Origin: Anaerococcus tetradius ATCC 35098
GTDB lineage: Bacteria; Bacillota; Clostridia; Tissierellales; Peptoniphilaceae
Reading direction: 5' to 3'
Length of the DNA: 51,835 nucleotides
NCBI RefSeq assembly: GCF_000159095.1
Contig: NZ_GG666303.1
Location: forward strand, 28,288 to 80,122
This document shows, in pieces, positions 13,304 to 21,146 of this stretch. The translations under genes and the position numbers were made by a program. Every line of letters begins with the position of its first letter. The stretch's first letter is position 1. The notes below the pieces were generated by a model. That model had not been told where the DNA came from. It did no database searches and saw nothing but the letters and a program-made list of their open reading frames with translations.

Positions 13304-13866
13304 TGGGACTTCAGGCCTACGAATTAGGAATCTTAAATGCTATCCAAAAGATAAGAACAGACAACCTAGACAGCTTTATGGTAACCATAACATCCCTTGG
13401 TAACATGTCCATCCTTTGGTTTAGCCTAATCTTAGTCTTTCTAACAACTAGAAGATACAAGGAAATAGGAAAAATAATCCTAATTTCCTTTATCCTAAAC
13501 CTAATCCTAGTAAATATAATCCTAAAAATATCAGTTGGAAGACCAAGACCCTATGAAGCAGCCAACTTCACAAACCTATTAATAAATCATCTCTCCGACA
13601 ACTCCTTCCCATCAGGTCATACATCTTATGCTGCATCATTTGCAACAATAATAATATTACTTGCAAAATCCCAAGCCCTAAAGTCCTATATAGGAACAAT
13701 AGCAATCCTTATAGCCTTTTCAAGACTCTACCTCTACGTCCACTATCCAACGGACGTCTTGGCAGGAGCCATTATAGGCGTACTATTAGCCATAGCAGCA
13801 ATAAAAATATATCAAAGTAAGACCTATGGGTATATAAAAGAAAAATATAATTTACATCGGGCTTAA
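13300..13866 (+). CDS. PAP2-family membrane phosphatase
   Basis: A 188-residue protein with about five to six membrane spans and the three PAP2 active-site motifs: KISVGRPRP (K76-RP), PSGH (104-107) and SRLYLYVHYPTD (R142, H148, D152). Enzymes of this family remove phosphate from undecaprenyl pyrophosphate (BacA-independent carrier recycling) or from phosphatidic acid / phosphatidylglycerol phosphate. The start overlaps the capA-like stop (ATGA); GAGG lies 7 bases upstream inside that gene. Pairing with a CapA-like surface protein fits a role in envelope polymer synthesis. Which lipid is the substrate cannot be told from sequence. Confidence 0.9.
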   Translation: MMGLQAYELGILNAIQKIRTDNLDSFMVTITSLGNMSILWFSLILVFLTTRRYKEIGKIILISFILNLILVNIILKISVGRPRPYEAANFTNLLINHLSDNSFPSGHTSYAASFATIIILLAKSQALKSYIGTIAILIAFSRLYLYVHYPTDVLAGAIIGVLLAIAAIKIYQSKTYGYIKEKYNLHRA

Positions 13867-13879
13867 ATCATGGTATAAT
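13851..13879 (+). promoter_or_regulatory. Promoter of the tRNA-Leu gene
   Basis: TTTACA (13851-13856) and TATAAT (13874-13879) with an exact 17-base spacer, 13 bases before the tRNA. The -35 box lies inside the end of the PAP2 gene. Confidence 0.7.
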
Positions 13880-13892
13880 AAAAAGGTATTAG

Positions 13893-13979
13893 GCCGGTGT
13901 GTTGGAATTGGCAGACGAGACAGACTCAAACTCTGTTGTCCACTAGGGCGTGTGGGTTCGAGTCCCACCACCGGCACCA
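13893..13979 (+). tRNA. tRNA-Leu (anticodon CAA)
   Basis: An 87-base tRNA with the long variable arm of the leucine/serine class. The acceptor stem is GCCGGTG / CACCGGC with discriminator A and an encoded CCA end. The anticodon loop CTCAAAC (anticodon CAA at 13927-13929) is closed by ACAGA/TCTGT, and the T arm is GTGGG-TTCGAGT-CCCAC. It reads UUG codons. The gene stands alone between the PAP2 and MATE genes, with its own promoter and terminator. Confidence 0.97.
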
Positions 13980-13986
13980 AATACCT

Positions 13987-14018
13987 TTAAAGCGTTGATT
14001 TTTCAACGCTTTATTTTT
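13987..14018 (+). terminator. Terminator of the tRNA-Leu gene
   Basis: Perfect stem AAAGCGTTGA / TCAACGCTTT with a TTTT loop, followed by ATTTTT. Confidence 0.9.
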
Positions 14019-14115
14019 GATAACAAACATTATTTTTAATTGAGAATATTTATAACTATAATAAAAATATATTATGTGATAAAATATATAATAAGTATTT
14101 TTTTTAGGAGATTTT

Positions 14116-15504
14116 ATGAAGAATGATAGAAGGGAATTGATTCTTCATGGTAATATATACAGGGCTATTGCTCTTATTTCAATTCCTATTATTTTAAATA
14201 ATTTTATCCAGCAACTTTATTCTTTGGCGGATGCTTTTTGGCTTGGTAAGTTAGGGACGGCGGAGTTTGCTTCTACTTCATTTACCTGGCCTGTTATTTA
14301 TTTGTTTAATTCTATTGGTATGGGCTTGTCTATTGCTGCCATATCGCTTGTTTCCCAACTTCTTGGCAGGGATGATATTAGAAGTGCACAGAAATATACC
14401 AATACTTTAATAAATATATCCTTGATTTTTTCTGTTATTTTTATGTTAGTAGGTTATTTTACAGCAGATATTATTGTAGCCATGATGGGGGCTAGTGGTA
14501 AGCTTTATAAGTTTTCGGTGATTTATCTGAAGTATTCATATTTTGGTATTCCCTTTATATTTTTATATTTCATTTATTCTGCTATATATTCTGCTCAAGG
14601 GAAAAATTCTATACCTACTCTTATTAGTACAAGTTGTGTAATTCTCAATATGATTTTAAATCCTTTTTTGATTTTTGATAATATTCCTATTATTGGCCTA
14701 AGGGGCCTTGGTATGGGAGTTAAGGGTGCTGCGATTGCTACAGTTTTTACTCAAGCTTTGATGTGCTTTATGGGTTTTGTCCATCTTAGGATAAACAAGG
14801 ATTTGATTAAGCTTGATCTTAACTCACTTTTTATTATAAAGTGGGAAAGAGAAATTCTTAAAAGGATTTATAGGATAGCTGCTCCTTCTGTAATTGGTCA
14901 GATGGGAACGGCGGTAGGTTTTATAATCCTTAATTCATTTATCCAGTCCTATGGAACAGATGCGGTGGCTGCCTACGGTATGGTAAACAGGATTAGTGGT
15001 CTGCTTAATATTCCTCCTGGAGGTATTGGTTCAGCTATAACGAGTATTATTGGTCAAAATATTGGTAATAGAAATATTGAAAGAGTAAAGGAAACTTTCA
15101 AGAAAGCTTCTTTTATAGTAATAATCATGTCGGTAGTCATAGCTATAATTTCTTATATTTATAGATTTGAAATCTTGCAATTTTTTATTGATTCACCGAA
15201 AGATTCACCTTTGATGGTTAAGGCTGAGTCTTATATGTCCTATACCCTTCTTACTCTTTTGATGCTTAATATGTTTTTTATCTATCAGGGTCTCTTCCAG
15301 GGAACGGGCAATAGTAAGTATTCTATGTTTGTCGATTTATTGAGACTTTGGGGCATAAGGATACCTCTCTTATTTGCCTTTAAATATTTTACAAGTTTGG
15401 GCGTTACGGGTATATGGATTGCCATGTCTATATCGAATGTCTTAGTTAGTCTTATTGCTCATTTAATCTACATTAAAGGGGATTGGAAGAGTGGGTCTTT
15501 TTAA
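14116..15504 (+). CDS. MATE-family multidrug/sodium exporter
   Basis: A 462-residue membrane protein with about 12 spans, the length and look of the MATE (multi antimicrobial extrusion) family, which swap drugs or metabolites for Na+ or H+. Two similar halves are visible, starting PIILNNFIQQLYSLADAFWL and IAAPSVIGQMGTAVGFIILN, and the motif around GMGLSIAAISLVSQLLGRDD resembles the conserved loop of the first half. AGGAG precedes the ATG by 7 bases. It has its own AT-rich promoter region after the tRNA terminator and no partner gene. The substrate is unknown. Confidence 0.9.
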   Translation: MKNDRRELILHGNIYRAIALISIPIILNNFIQQLYSLADAFWLGKLGTAEFASTSFTWPVIYLFNSIGMGLSIAAISLVSQLLGRDDIRSAQKYTNTLINISLIFSVIFMLVGYFTADIIVAMMGASGKLYKFSVIYLKYSYFGIPFIFLYFIYSAIYSAQGKNSIPTLISTSCVILNMILNPFLIFDNIPIIGLRGLGMGVKGAAIATVFTQALMCFMGFVHLRINKDLIKLDLNSLFIIKWEREILKRIYRIAAPSVIGQMGTAVGFIILNSFIQSYGTDAVAAYGMVNRISGLLNIPPGGIGSAITSIIGQNIGNRNIERVKETFKKASFIVIIMSVVIAIISYIYRFEILQFFIDSPKDSPLMVKAESYMSYTLLTLLMLNMFFIYQGLFQGTGNSKYSMFVDLLRLWGIRIPLLFAFKYFTSLGVTGIWIAMSISNVLVSLIAHLIYIKGDWKSGSF

Positions 15505-15524
15505 AAATTATTGAATTTTTTTCC

Positions 15525-15554
15525 TTGCAAATGTTAACATCAATAGGTTATAAT
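15525..15554 (+). promoter_or_regulatory. Promoter of the pyrH-frr-pilus transcript
   Basis: TTGCAA (15525-15530) and TATAAT (15549-15554), 18-base spacer, directly before the pyrH ribosome site. No terminator is visible from here until after the pilus genes, so one transcript could cover pyrH, frr and the pilus operon. Confidence 0.6.
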
Positions 15555-15576
15555 TAATGTAAGTAGGAGGATTATT

Positions 15577-16293
15577 TTGCAAGATTACAAAAGAGTTGTT
15601 CTAAAGCTAAGCGGAGAAGCCCTAGCAGGGGATCGAGGTTTCGGCTTTGATGATGATATTATTATAAATATATGTGAAAATATAAAGGTTGTAGCAGAAC
15701 TTGGTGTTGAGATAGCTATAGTTGTTGGTGGAGGCAATTTCTGGAGGGGCAGATCTGGTAAGGAAATTGATAGGGCAAGCTCTGATACTATTGGTATGCT
15801 TGGTACTGTTATGAACGGTTTGAGAGTTCAGGGAACTCTTGAACAAATGGGTCTTGAGACAAGATTAATGACTGCCATAGATATGAAGGAAGTTGCAGAG
15901 CCTTACATCAGAAGAAGGGCTGTTAGACATTTGGAAAAGGGTAGGATAGTTATATTTTCTGCAGGTACTGGCCTTCCATATTTCTCAACAGATACAACAG
16001 CAAGCCTTCGTGCCCTAGAGATTGATGCTGATGTTATTCTTCTAGGTAAGACTGGAACCGATGGTATTTATGATAAGGACCCTAATGTTTATCATGATGC
16101 AGTTAAGTTTGATAAGCTAACTTACAGAGAAATTCTTCATAAAGAATTAAAGATAATGGATACAACTGCTACATCATTGTGCATGGATAATGATATGCCA
16201 CTATTTGTTTTTGGTATTGATGATCCAGCCAATTTAGTAAGAATATTTAAAGAGGAAAGTCCAGTAGGGACTATAGTAAAGGAGAGTTTTTAA
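15577..16293 (+). CDS. pyrH: UMP kinase (uridylate kinase)
   Basis: Converts UMP to UDP with ATP, a hexameric cytosolic enzyme of the amino-acid-kinase fold. The 238-residue length is normal. Seen motifs: [14 protein letters not shown] at the start, [11 protein letters not shown] (phosphate loop), [20 protein letters not shown] and [20 protein letters not shown], all diagnostic. The start is TTG at 15577, 6 bases after TAGGAGG; no ATG is available upstream in frame. It overlaps frr by one base (TAATG). In most Firmicutes tsf lies before pyrH and uppS after frr; here a MATE gene precedes and pilus genes follow. Confidence 0.97.
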   Translation: MQDYKRVVLKLSGEALAGDRGFGFDDDIIINICENIKVVAELGVEIAIVVGGGNFWRGRSGKEIDRASSDTIGMLGTVMNGLRVQGTLEQMGLETRLMTAIDMKEVAEPYIRRRAVRHLEKGRIVIFSAGTGLPYFSTDTTASLRALEIDADVILLGKTGTDGIYDKDPNVYHDAVKFDKLTYREILHKELKIMDTTATSLCMDNDMPLFVFGIDDPANLVRIFKEESPVGTIVKESF

Positions 16294-16853
16294 TGATTTA
16301 TGAGCAAATTAAAAAGCAAGCAACTGACGAAATGAACAAGGCTGTAGAGTCTTTTGAGAAAAGAATTTCTACAATCAAGGCAGGTCGTGCTACTGAAGCA
16401 ATTCTAGATGGCATTACTTTTTCATATTATGGAACAGAAACTCCAATCAATCAAGCTGCAACAGTTTCTATACCAGAAGCAAGGCTATTAGTTATCAAGC
16501 CTTGGGATAAGTCTAATATTGGTCCAATAGAAAAGGCTATACTTAAATCTAATGTAGGTATCACCCCACAAAACGACGGGGAGATTATAAGACTTCCTTT
16601 CCCACAACTAACAGAGGAAAGAAGAAAGCAATACACCAAAGAAGTAGACACCTATGCAGAAGATAGCAAGATTATAATTAGAAACAAGAGAAGAGAAGCT
16701 ATGGAGGAAGTCAAAAAGAGTGAAAAATCTGGTGATATAACAGAAGATGACAGATATACACTCGAAGATGAGATCCAAAAAATTACTGATAAGAGAATAG
16801 AAGAATTAGAGAAAATTGCTGCTAAGAAAAACAAGGAGCTAATGTCAGTATAA
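16293..16853 (+). CDS. frr: Ribosome recycling factor
   Basis: With EF-G it splits the post-termination ribosome. Length 186 is standard. The helical domain and central beta domain are recognisable: KAVESFEKRISTIKAGRATE, then the domain II text YYGTETPINQAATVSIPEAR, PWDKSNIGPIEKAILKSNVG and IIRLPFPQLTEERRKQYTKE. The start codon overlaps the pyrH stop, so the two are translationally coupled. The pilus gene gspF begins on the base after its stop codon. Confidence 0.97.
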   Translation: MIYEQIKKQATDEMNKAVESFEKRISTIKAGRATEAILDGITFSYYGTETPINQAATVSIPEARLLVIKPWDKSNIGPIEKAILKSNVGITPQNDGEIIRLPFPQLTEERRKQYTKEVDTYAEDSKIIIRNKRREAMEEVKKSEKSGDITEDDRYTLEDEIQKITDKRIEELEKIAAKKNKELMSV

Positions 16854-17948
16854 TTGAATAAGTTGAGTAAACAAAGGATAATTGAACTTTTGAATAAGGA
16901 TATCATTCCTAGTAGGATTCCTGCTAGGATAGTATCTTTGTTTCTTAAACAATTATCCTTACTTTTAAATTCAGGCATAAGTCTTGATGAAAGTCTTATG
17001 ATAATTAAAAATCAAAACATGGATAGGAAACTTACAAAAAGTCTTGATAATATCTTGGGACATTTGGATAAGGGCTTTAATGCCTATGAGGCCTTCTACA
17101 AGGAAAGAAAGGCCTTTAGTCCTATGTTAATAGCCTTCATTAAATCAGGGGATGAGAGTGGTCGCTTGGCTGATATCTTATCAGAATATTCTGATTATTT
17201 ACTAGTTGATAGCAAAAATAAATCTCAGATTAGGCAAGCCTTTATCTACCCTGCAATCCTCCTTTTTGTAACTATAATAGTAGTTGTCCTTATAGTAAGT
17301 TTGGTTATTCCAAGTTTTAGCGAAAGTTTTGCAAATTATAATATGGCCTTACCCTTGATGACTAGGATACTCTTGGCAATTTCCTCATTTTTTATGAATT
17401 ATGGACTTGTATTTTTACTAATGATTTTCGCCCTTGTTTTGGGATATCTTTACTTATACAATAGTAAGGACTATAGACTTAGGATTGATAGCTTTAATTT
17501 CAAATATCTACCCCTAAAGAAGTTTAGAATGTTAAGGGTTGAGTATGAATTAAGTTCGCTTCTTTACATCCTAAGGAGTGGTGATATTAATATCATAAGT
17601 TCCATAGAAATTATCAGACAAGCCTTTTTAAATACCTACATAAAAAGAAAACTAATCCTAATAGAAAAAGATTTGTTGGATGGTAGAAGCCTAAGCTATG
17701 CCTTTAAGGGGGCAGGAATATTTTCCAAACTTCTCATATCTATGATAGAGGTAGGCGAAAATAGTGGCGACATGGTTGCTTCTTTGAAGAAGACTTCAGA
17801 ATATTTTTCTAATGAATATATTTATAGGCTAAAGAAATTATCACGTTTAGCTGAACCAGTTTTGATTCTAATTATGTCTATAATCGTTGCTTTTGTTGTA
17901 TTTTCTGTAACAATACCGATGTTTGATTCGGTTAATTACTTATATTAA
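16854..17948 (+). CDS. Type II secretion / type IV pilus inner-membrane platform protein (GspF/PilC)
   Basis: A 364-residue protein with the repeated GspF domain: LFLKQLSLLLNSGISLDESL in the first copy and VEYELSSLLYILRSGDINII in the second, each with the family GE-SG pattern (KSGDESGRLADIL and EVGENSGDMVASL). Three membrane spans are at about 126-152, 172-198 and 336-358. It is the membrane platform on which pilin subunits are added by a cytoplasmic ATPase. The start is a TTG directly after the frr stop; the upstream GGAG lies in the frr end. It is the first gene of the pilus set; no GspE/PilB ATPase gene accompanies it. Confidence 0.88.
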   Translation: MNKLSKQRIIELLNKDIIPSRIPARIVSLFLKQLSLLLNSGISLDESLMIIKNQNMDRKLTKSLDNILGHLDKGFNAYEAFYKERKAFSPMLIAFIKSGDESGRLADILSEYSDYLLVDSKNKSQIRQAFIYPAILLFVTIIVVVLIVSLVIPSFSESFANYNMALPLMTRILLAISSFFMNYGLVFLLMIFALVLGYLYLYNSKDYRLRIDSFNFKYLPLKKFRMLRVEYELSSLLYILRSGDINIISSIEIIRQAFLNTYIKRKLILIEKDLLDGRSLSYAFKGAGIFSKLLISMIEVGENSGDMVASLKKTSEYFSNEYIYRLKKLSRLAEPVLILIMSIIVAFVVFSVTIPMFDSVNYLY

Positions 17949-17957
17949 GGAGTTTCT

Positions 17958-18326
17958 ATGAAAAAGAAAAAAGGTTTTACTTTGATAGAACTAGTAATCG
18001 TTATAGCAATTATAACAGTTCTAGCTGCTATTGCGATTCCTAGATATAATGTTTCAAAGAAAAGAGCAGCTATTGCTGCCCATAATGCTAATGTCCAAAT
18101 GCTAACAAGTGCTGCTAATATGGCTGTATCTGATGGAATACTTGATAAGTCTTGGAAAAAAGAAGATGATGCAAAGGACTATGTAGAAAAATGGCCGCAA
18201 GTACCTAAGGAAGCTGGCGTGACTGGACAATCCTATGAGGTTAAGATTGATAAGGATGGAAAAATAACTGTTACGCCGGCTGCTGTAGATATCAAAGATG
18301 ATAATACCAAAAAAGAAAATAAATGA
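17958..18326 (+). CDS. Major pilin-like protein (prepilin, ComGC/PilA type)
   Basis: A 122-residue prepilin: leader MKKKKG, cleavage before Phe 7, then FTLIELVIVIAIITVLAAIA with Glu at mature position 5, the type IV pilin hallmark. The rest of the long N-terminal helix is Ala-rich (KKRAAIAAHNANVQMLTSAA), and the small globular part ends in VKIDKDGKITVTPAAV and a lysine-rich tail. It is the best candidate for the main fibre subunit because it has its own AAGGAG site and the most typical pilin form. It overlaps the peptidase gene by 4 bases. Confidence 0.88.
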   Translation: MKKKKGFTLIELVIVIAIITVLAAIAIPRYNVSKKRAAIAAHNANVQMLTSAANMAVSDGILDKSWKKEDDAKDYVEKWPQVPKEAGVTGQSYEVKIDKDGKITVTPAAVDIKDDNTKKENK

Positions 18327-19039
18327 TTAATCTATTAATATTTTTCCTAGGAAGTATCTTCGGCTCTTTTGCCAATCTTGTAGTTAATAGAAGCATTTCC
18401 GGGGAAAGCATAGTCTTTCCTAGAAGTCATTGTGATTTTTGCAAGAGAAAACTTGAATGGTTCGAACTTATTCCCATATTTTCTTATATCTTCCTAAGGG
18501 GAAGCTGTAGGAGCTGTGGGAAAAAGATCGGGCCTTCTTATCTTTTGATGGAAGTAGGGGGAGGTTTTTTAGCCCTTATAGGATTTTTGCCTAATTTTAA
18601 TTTAAAAGCTTTCTTTATCTTTGCCTCCCTAATTATTTCTATGATAATAGCTATAATAGACCTAAAAACTATGGAGATATTTCAAGGTCAGCTAATTTTC
18701 CTGATAGGCTTAGGACTTTTCTATAGGCTTATTTTTATTGGCTTTAGCGGTGCTTATTTGTTAGAGCTTTTCGGCTTTAGCATAATGTATCTTGCAATCT
18801 TTTACTTATCCAAGAAAAATATAGGCGATGGGGACTACTATTTCTACCTAGGACTTAGTCTTTTTATTAAAGATTCTAGCTTTCTTTTATTTATCCTTAT
18901 ATCAATCTGGCTAGGAGGACTTGTTGGTCTAATAATTCTTCTTAAAGAAAGAAAAAGAGGAATGAGGATGCCCTTTGCTATCTTTATTTTTATCTCTTAC
19001 CTTTTAATATTAATCTTAGAAAGAGGAGCTTTCTTATGA
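18323..19039 (+). CDS. Prepilin leader peptidase (A24 family)
   Basis: A 238-residue membrane aspartic protease that cuts the leader of prepilins and methylates the new N-terminus. The N-terminal part has the GSFANLVVNRSISGESIVFP segment and two zinc-type pairs, CDFCKRK and CRSCGKK. The first catalytic Asp is in AIIDLKTMEI and the second in the GxGD motif (NIGDGDYYFYLG). Seven to eight membrane spans are visible. It lies inside the pilus operon, with 4-base overlaps to the genes on both sides. Its substrates are probably the five prepilin-like proteins encoded around it. Confidence 0.92.
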   Translation: MINLLIFFLGSIFGSFANLVVNRSISGESIVFPRSHCDFCKRKLEWFELIPIFSYIFLRGSCRSCGKKIGPSYLLMEVGGGFLALIGFLPNFNLKAFFIFASLIISMIIAIIDLKTMEIFQGQLIFLIGLGLFYRLIFIGFSGAYLLELFGFSIMYLAIFYLSKKNIGDGDYYFYLGLSLFIKDSSFLLFILISIWLGGLVGLIILLKERKRGMRMPFAIFIFISYLLILILERGAFL

Positions 19040-19500
19040 AAAAGAGGGGATTTAGTCTTATAGAACTTATTGTAGTAGTAGCCATTATGTCCCTTATTTC
19101 CCTTGTGGCTCTTTTTAAATTCAATATTTTAAATAAAATAAAGGCCAAAAACGAAGTAAATTTATTGATTAATGACCTGTACTATGCAAAGGAGAGGGCC
19201 CTTGCAAGTGGTAAGGATGTTAAGGTCAAATTTAAAGATGACAAGTATTATATAAGTTTTTATAATAATTTTAAAAAACCTAAGTTACAAATAGAGAGGA
19301 CTTTATCCTTTTTAGTGCTAAAGGTCAGCCATGAAGTAGAAAATGATACGAGAAATTTCGAATTTAAAGCGACAGGTTCAGTTGGAAATCCCCAAAGCAT
19401 AACTTTTACTTGCAAAGATCTCTATGGTAATGATGGGGAACTTATAATTCACATTGGAGTTGCAGGAGGTTCGTTAAGTATTGATGAGAAAAAACAATAA
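19036..19500 (+). CDS. Minor pseudopilin, GspH-like
   Basis: A 154-residue prepilin with leader MKKRG, then FSLIELIVVVAIMSLISLVA (Glu at mature position 5) and a beta-rich globular part (VKVKFKDDKYYISFYNNFKK, and SITFTCKDLYGNDGELIIHI). The size and the terminal beta strands fit GspH/FimT-type minor pilins, which sit near the fibre tip. ATGA overlap with the peptidase gene. The next gene starts inside its 3' end. Confidence 0.8.
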   Translation: MKKRGFSLIELIVVVAIMSLISLVALFKFNILNKIKAKNEVNLLINDLYYAKERALASGKDVKVKFKDDKYYISFYNNFKKPKLQIERTLSFLVLKVSHEVENDTRNFEFKATGSVGNPQSITFTCKDLYGNDGELIIHIGVAGGSLSIDEKKQ

Positions 19501-19792
19501 GGGATTTACCCTAATAGAATGTATAGTAGCTCTTGGCCTAATAAGCCTTCTAACGGTAGTATTACTACCCAGTCTTAATTATCTATCCAAAGCTAACAAC
19601 AAGCTTCAAAGAGATACTAGGATACTTTATGCCCTAGAAAGTGCCATAGAGAAAAATAAGACCAGCGATATTGGTGATTTCACAGATGATATAAATGGTT
19701 TTGAGATAAAGGTGTCGATAATCCGCTATGATGATAATTTAAAGAAAATAAGGGCAAGCTACGAAAACTATAGCTTGGATTTGGTAAGATAG
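19484..19792 (+). CDS. Minor pseudopilin, GspI-like
   Basis: A 102-residue prepilin: leader MRKNNKG, then FTLIECIVALGLISLLTVVL with Glu at mature position 5. The short globular part (FEIKVSIIRYDDNLKKIRAS) fits the small GspI-type subunits. I use ATG 19484; a TTG at 19481 is just before it. AGGAGG at 19463-19468 is 14 bases upstream, rather far, and the gene overlaps its neighbour by 17 bases, so translation is probably coupled. Confidence 0.75.
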   Translation: MRKNNKGFTLIECIVALGLISLLTVVLLPSLNYLSKANNKLQRDTRILYALESAIEKNKTSDIGDFTDDINGFEIKVSIIRYDDNLKKIRASYENYSLDLVR

Positions 19793-20284
19793 ATGAAAAG
19801 GCCTGCTTTTACCCTGATAGAGCTAATTGTAGCTCTTGCAATCGCAAGCCTACTTGTAGCAGCGATTTCTATGATACTCTCCCTGAATTTGAGTCTCACA
19901 AATAAGGCTTATCTGGATGAAAAGGCCTACAAACAAGCAAGCCATGCTGCCTTATACATAGAAGATAAAGTAAGAAGGGCTTACAAGATTGAAAAAAACG
20001 ACTTGAGTGGGGATAAATTCACCCTCTACATATCTAGCTACAACAAAGATAAGAGGGCCTTTGAAGAATCTACCTATAAGTTTTTTCTGGATAATAAGGT
20101 CTTATATGCCCTAGTCTCTAATCTAGATACCCCCAGTGATAAGGGCGGAGAGGTTAGAATATGTGAACTTGAATATCTCAGCCTTAAATATGATAAGAAA
20201 AACCAATATGTAGAAATTATAGTCGAAGGCAAATCCAAAAATTCAAGAATAGAAACTTGTATAAATTTAGGAGAAAGAGAATGA
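19793..20284 (+). CDS. Minor pseudopilin, GspJ-like, Ala before the cleavage site
   Basis: A 163-residue prepilin starting MKRPA and then FTLIELIVALAIASLLVAAI, with Glu at mature position 5. The residue before the cut is Ala, not the almost universal Gly of the other prepilins here; some peptidases tolerate Ala. The rest (ALYIEDKVRRAYKIEKNDLS, then a long beta-rich part) and its position after the GspI-like gene fit a GspJ-type minor subunit. It starts on the base after the previous stop and overlaps the next gene by 4 bases. Confidence 0.78.
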   Translation: MKRPAFTLIELIVALAIASLLVAAISMILSLNLSLTNKAYLDEKAYKQASHAALYIEDKVRRAYKIEKNDLSGDKFTLYISSYNKDKRAFEESTYKFFLDNKVLYALVSNLDTPSDKGGEVRICELEYLSLKYDKKNQYVEIIVEGKSKNSRIETCINLGERE

Positions 20285-21081
20285 AAAGGGGCTTTATTAG
20301 TATCTATGTTTTGCTAGTCCTTCTTTTCATATCAGTAAGCATAGCCTTCCTAGCAAGACAAGTCCAAAACAACACCGACATAGAATCAGACCTTTATGCA
20401 AAAAAAGAGGCTATCTACGATGCCCAATCCCATGTAAATATCTTTTACAAGAATGAGTTTGATAAAATCAAAGAATATGTCCTTGAAGATTTAAAAAGAA
20501 CAAATGTAGATGGTATGAGTGATGAAAATTTTCAAAATGCAAAACTTTACCAGCTTACTTACAAAAATAAGGATACAATAATCTACATGGGTAGGGTTAT
20601 AGACACTAAAATAAATAGAAAAAGGGATAAGATTTATAAAATTGCTAGTGTAATTGAAAGTGGCAATGTCAAAGCTGAGGCAAATATTTATTTTAAAATC
20701 AAAGAGCATATCCTAATTGATTCGGATTCTCCTATAAAATATAATGATATCAAAGACTCTCTTGGAAAGATTCAATTTAAGAAAGACTATTCTATTTATG
20801 GGTCAATCCCAGCTACTAGTCCTAGCCATCCCTACTATGGTCTTATTTGTATAGATAATGACTTAAATCTCGATAAGGATTTGTATATAAATGGAATCTT
20901 ATTAGTAAAAGGAAAGATTAAGACTAATGGCAAAAAATTGAAAGTTACAGGCCAGCTTATATGTGATAATGAGAATTTTACTGGCATTGATTACACTAAA
21001 GATTATACTTATATAATTAATAGTGTAGAAAACAAGATGGATCTTATAGATGTGAAAATTATAATTAGGAAAGCTTTTTAG
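20281..21081 (+). CDS. Minor pseudopilin, GspK/PilX-like
   Basis: A 266-residue protein starting MKRG, then FISIYVLLVLLFISVSIAFL. The N-terminus has the prepilin cleavage Gly and hydrophobic helix but Tyr, not Glu, at mature position 5, which is typical of GspK, the large tip subunit of GspHIJK complexes. Its larger size and last place in the gene order also fit. The mid part (AKKEAIYDAQSHVNIFYKNE) continues the helix as in PilX/GspK. AGGAGAAAGAG precedes the start; a frame extension to 20257 has no ribosome site. No terminator was found after it; ackA has its own promoter. Confidence 0.75.
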   Translation: MKRGFISIYVLLVLLFISVSIAFLARQVQNNTDIESDLYAKKEAIYDAQSHVNIFYKNEFDKIKEYVLEDLKRTNVDGMSDENFQNAKLYQLTYKNKDTIIYMGRVIDTKINRKRDKIYKIASVIESGNVKAEANIYFKIKEHILIDSDSPIKYNDIKDSLGKIQFKKDYSIYGSIPATSPSHPYYGLICIDNDLNLDKDLYINGILLVKGKIKTNGKKLKVTGQLICDNENFTGIDYTKDYTYIINSVENKMDLIDVKIIIRKAF

Positions 21082-21146
21082 ATTTTTTGCCTAGAAATAA
21101 TTTATGGTATAATGAGAATAGTAAAATGAAAATAAATGGAGGAAAA

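Noticed and set aside
21087-21146. Upstream start for ackA
   Set aside because: The extra residues are unlike acetate kinase, while ATG 21147 has GGAGG at the right distance and the standard N-terminus.
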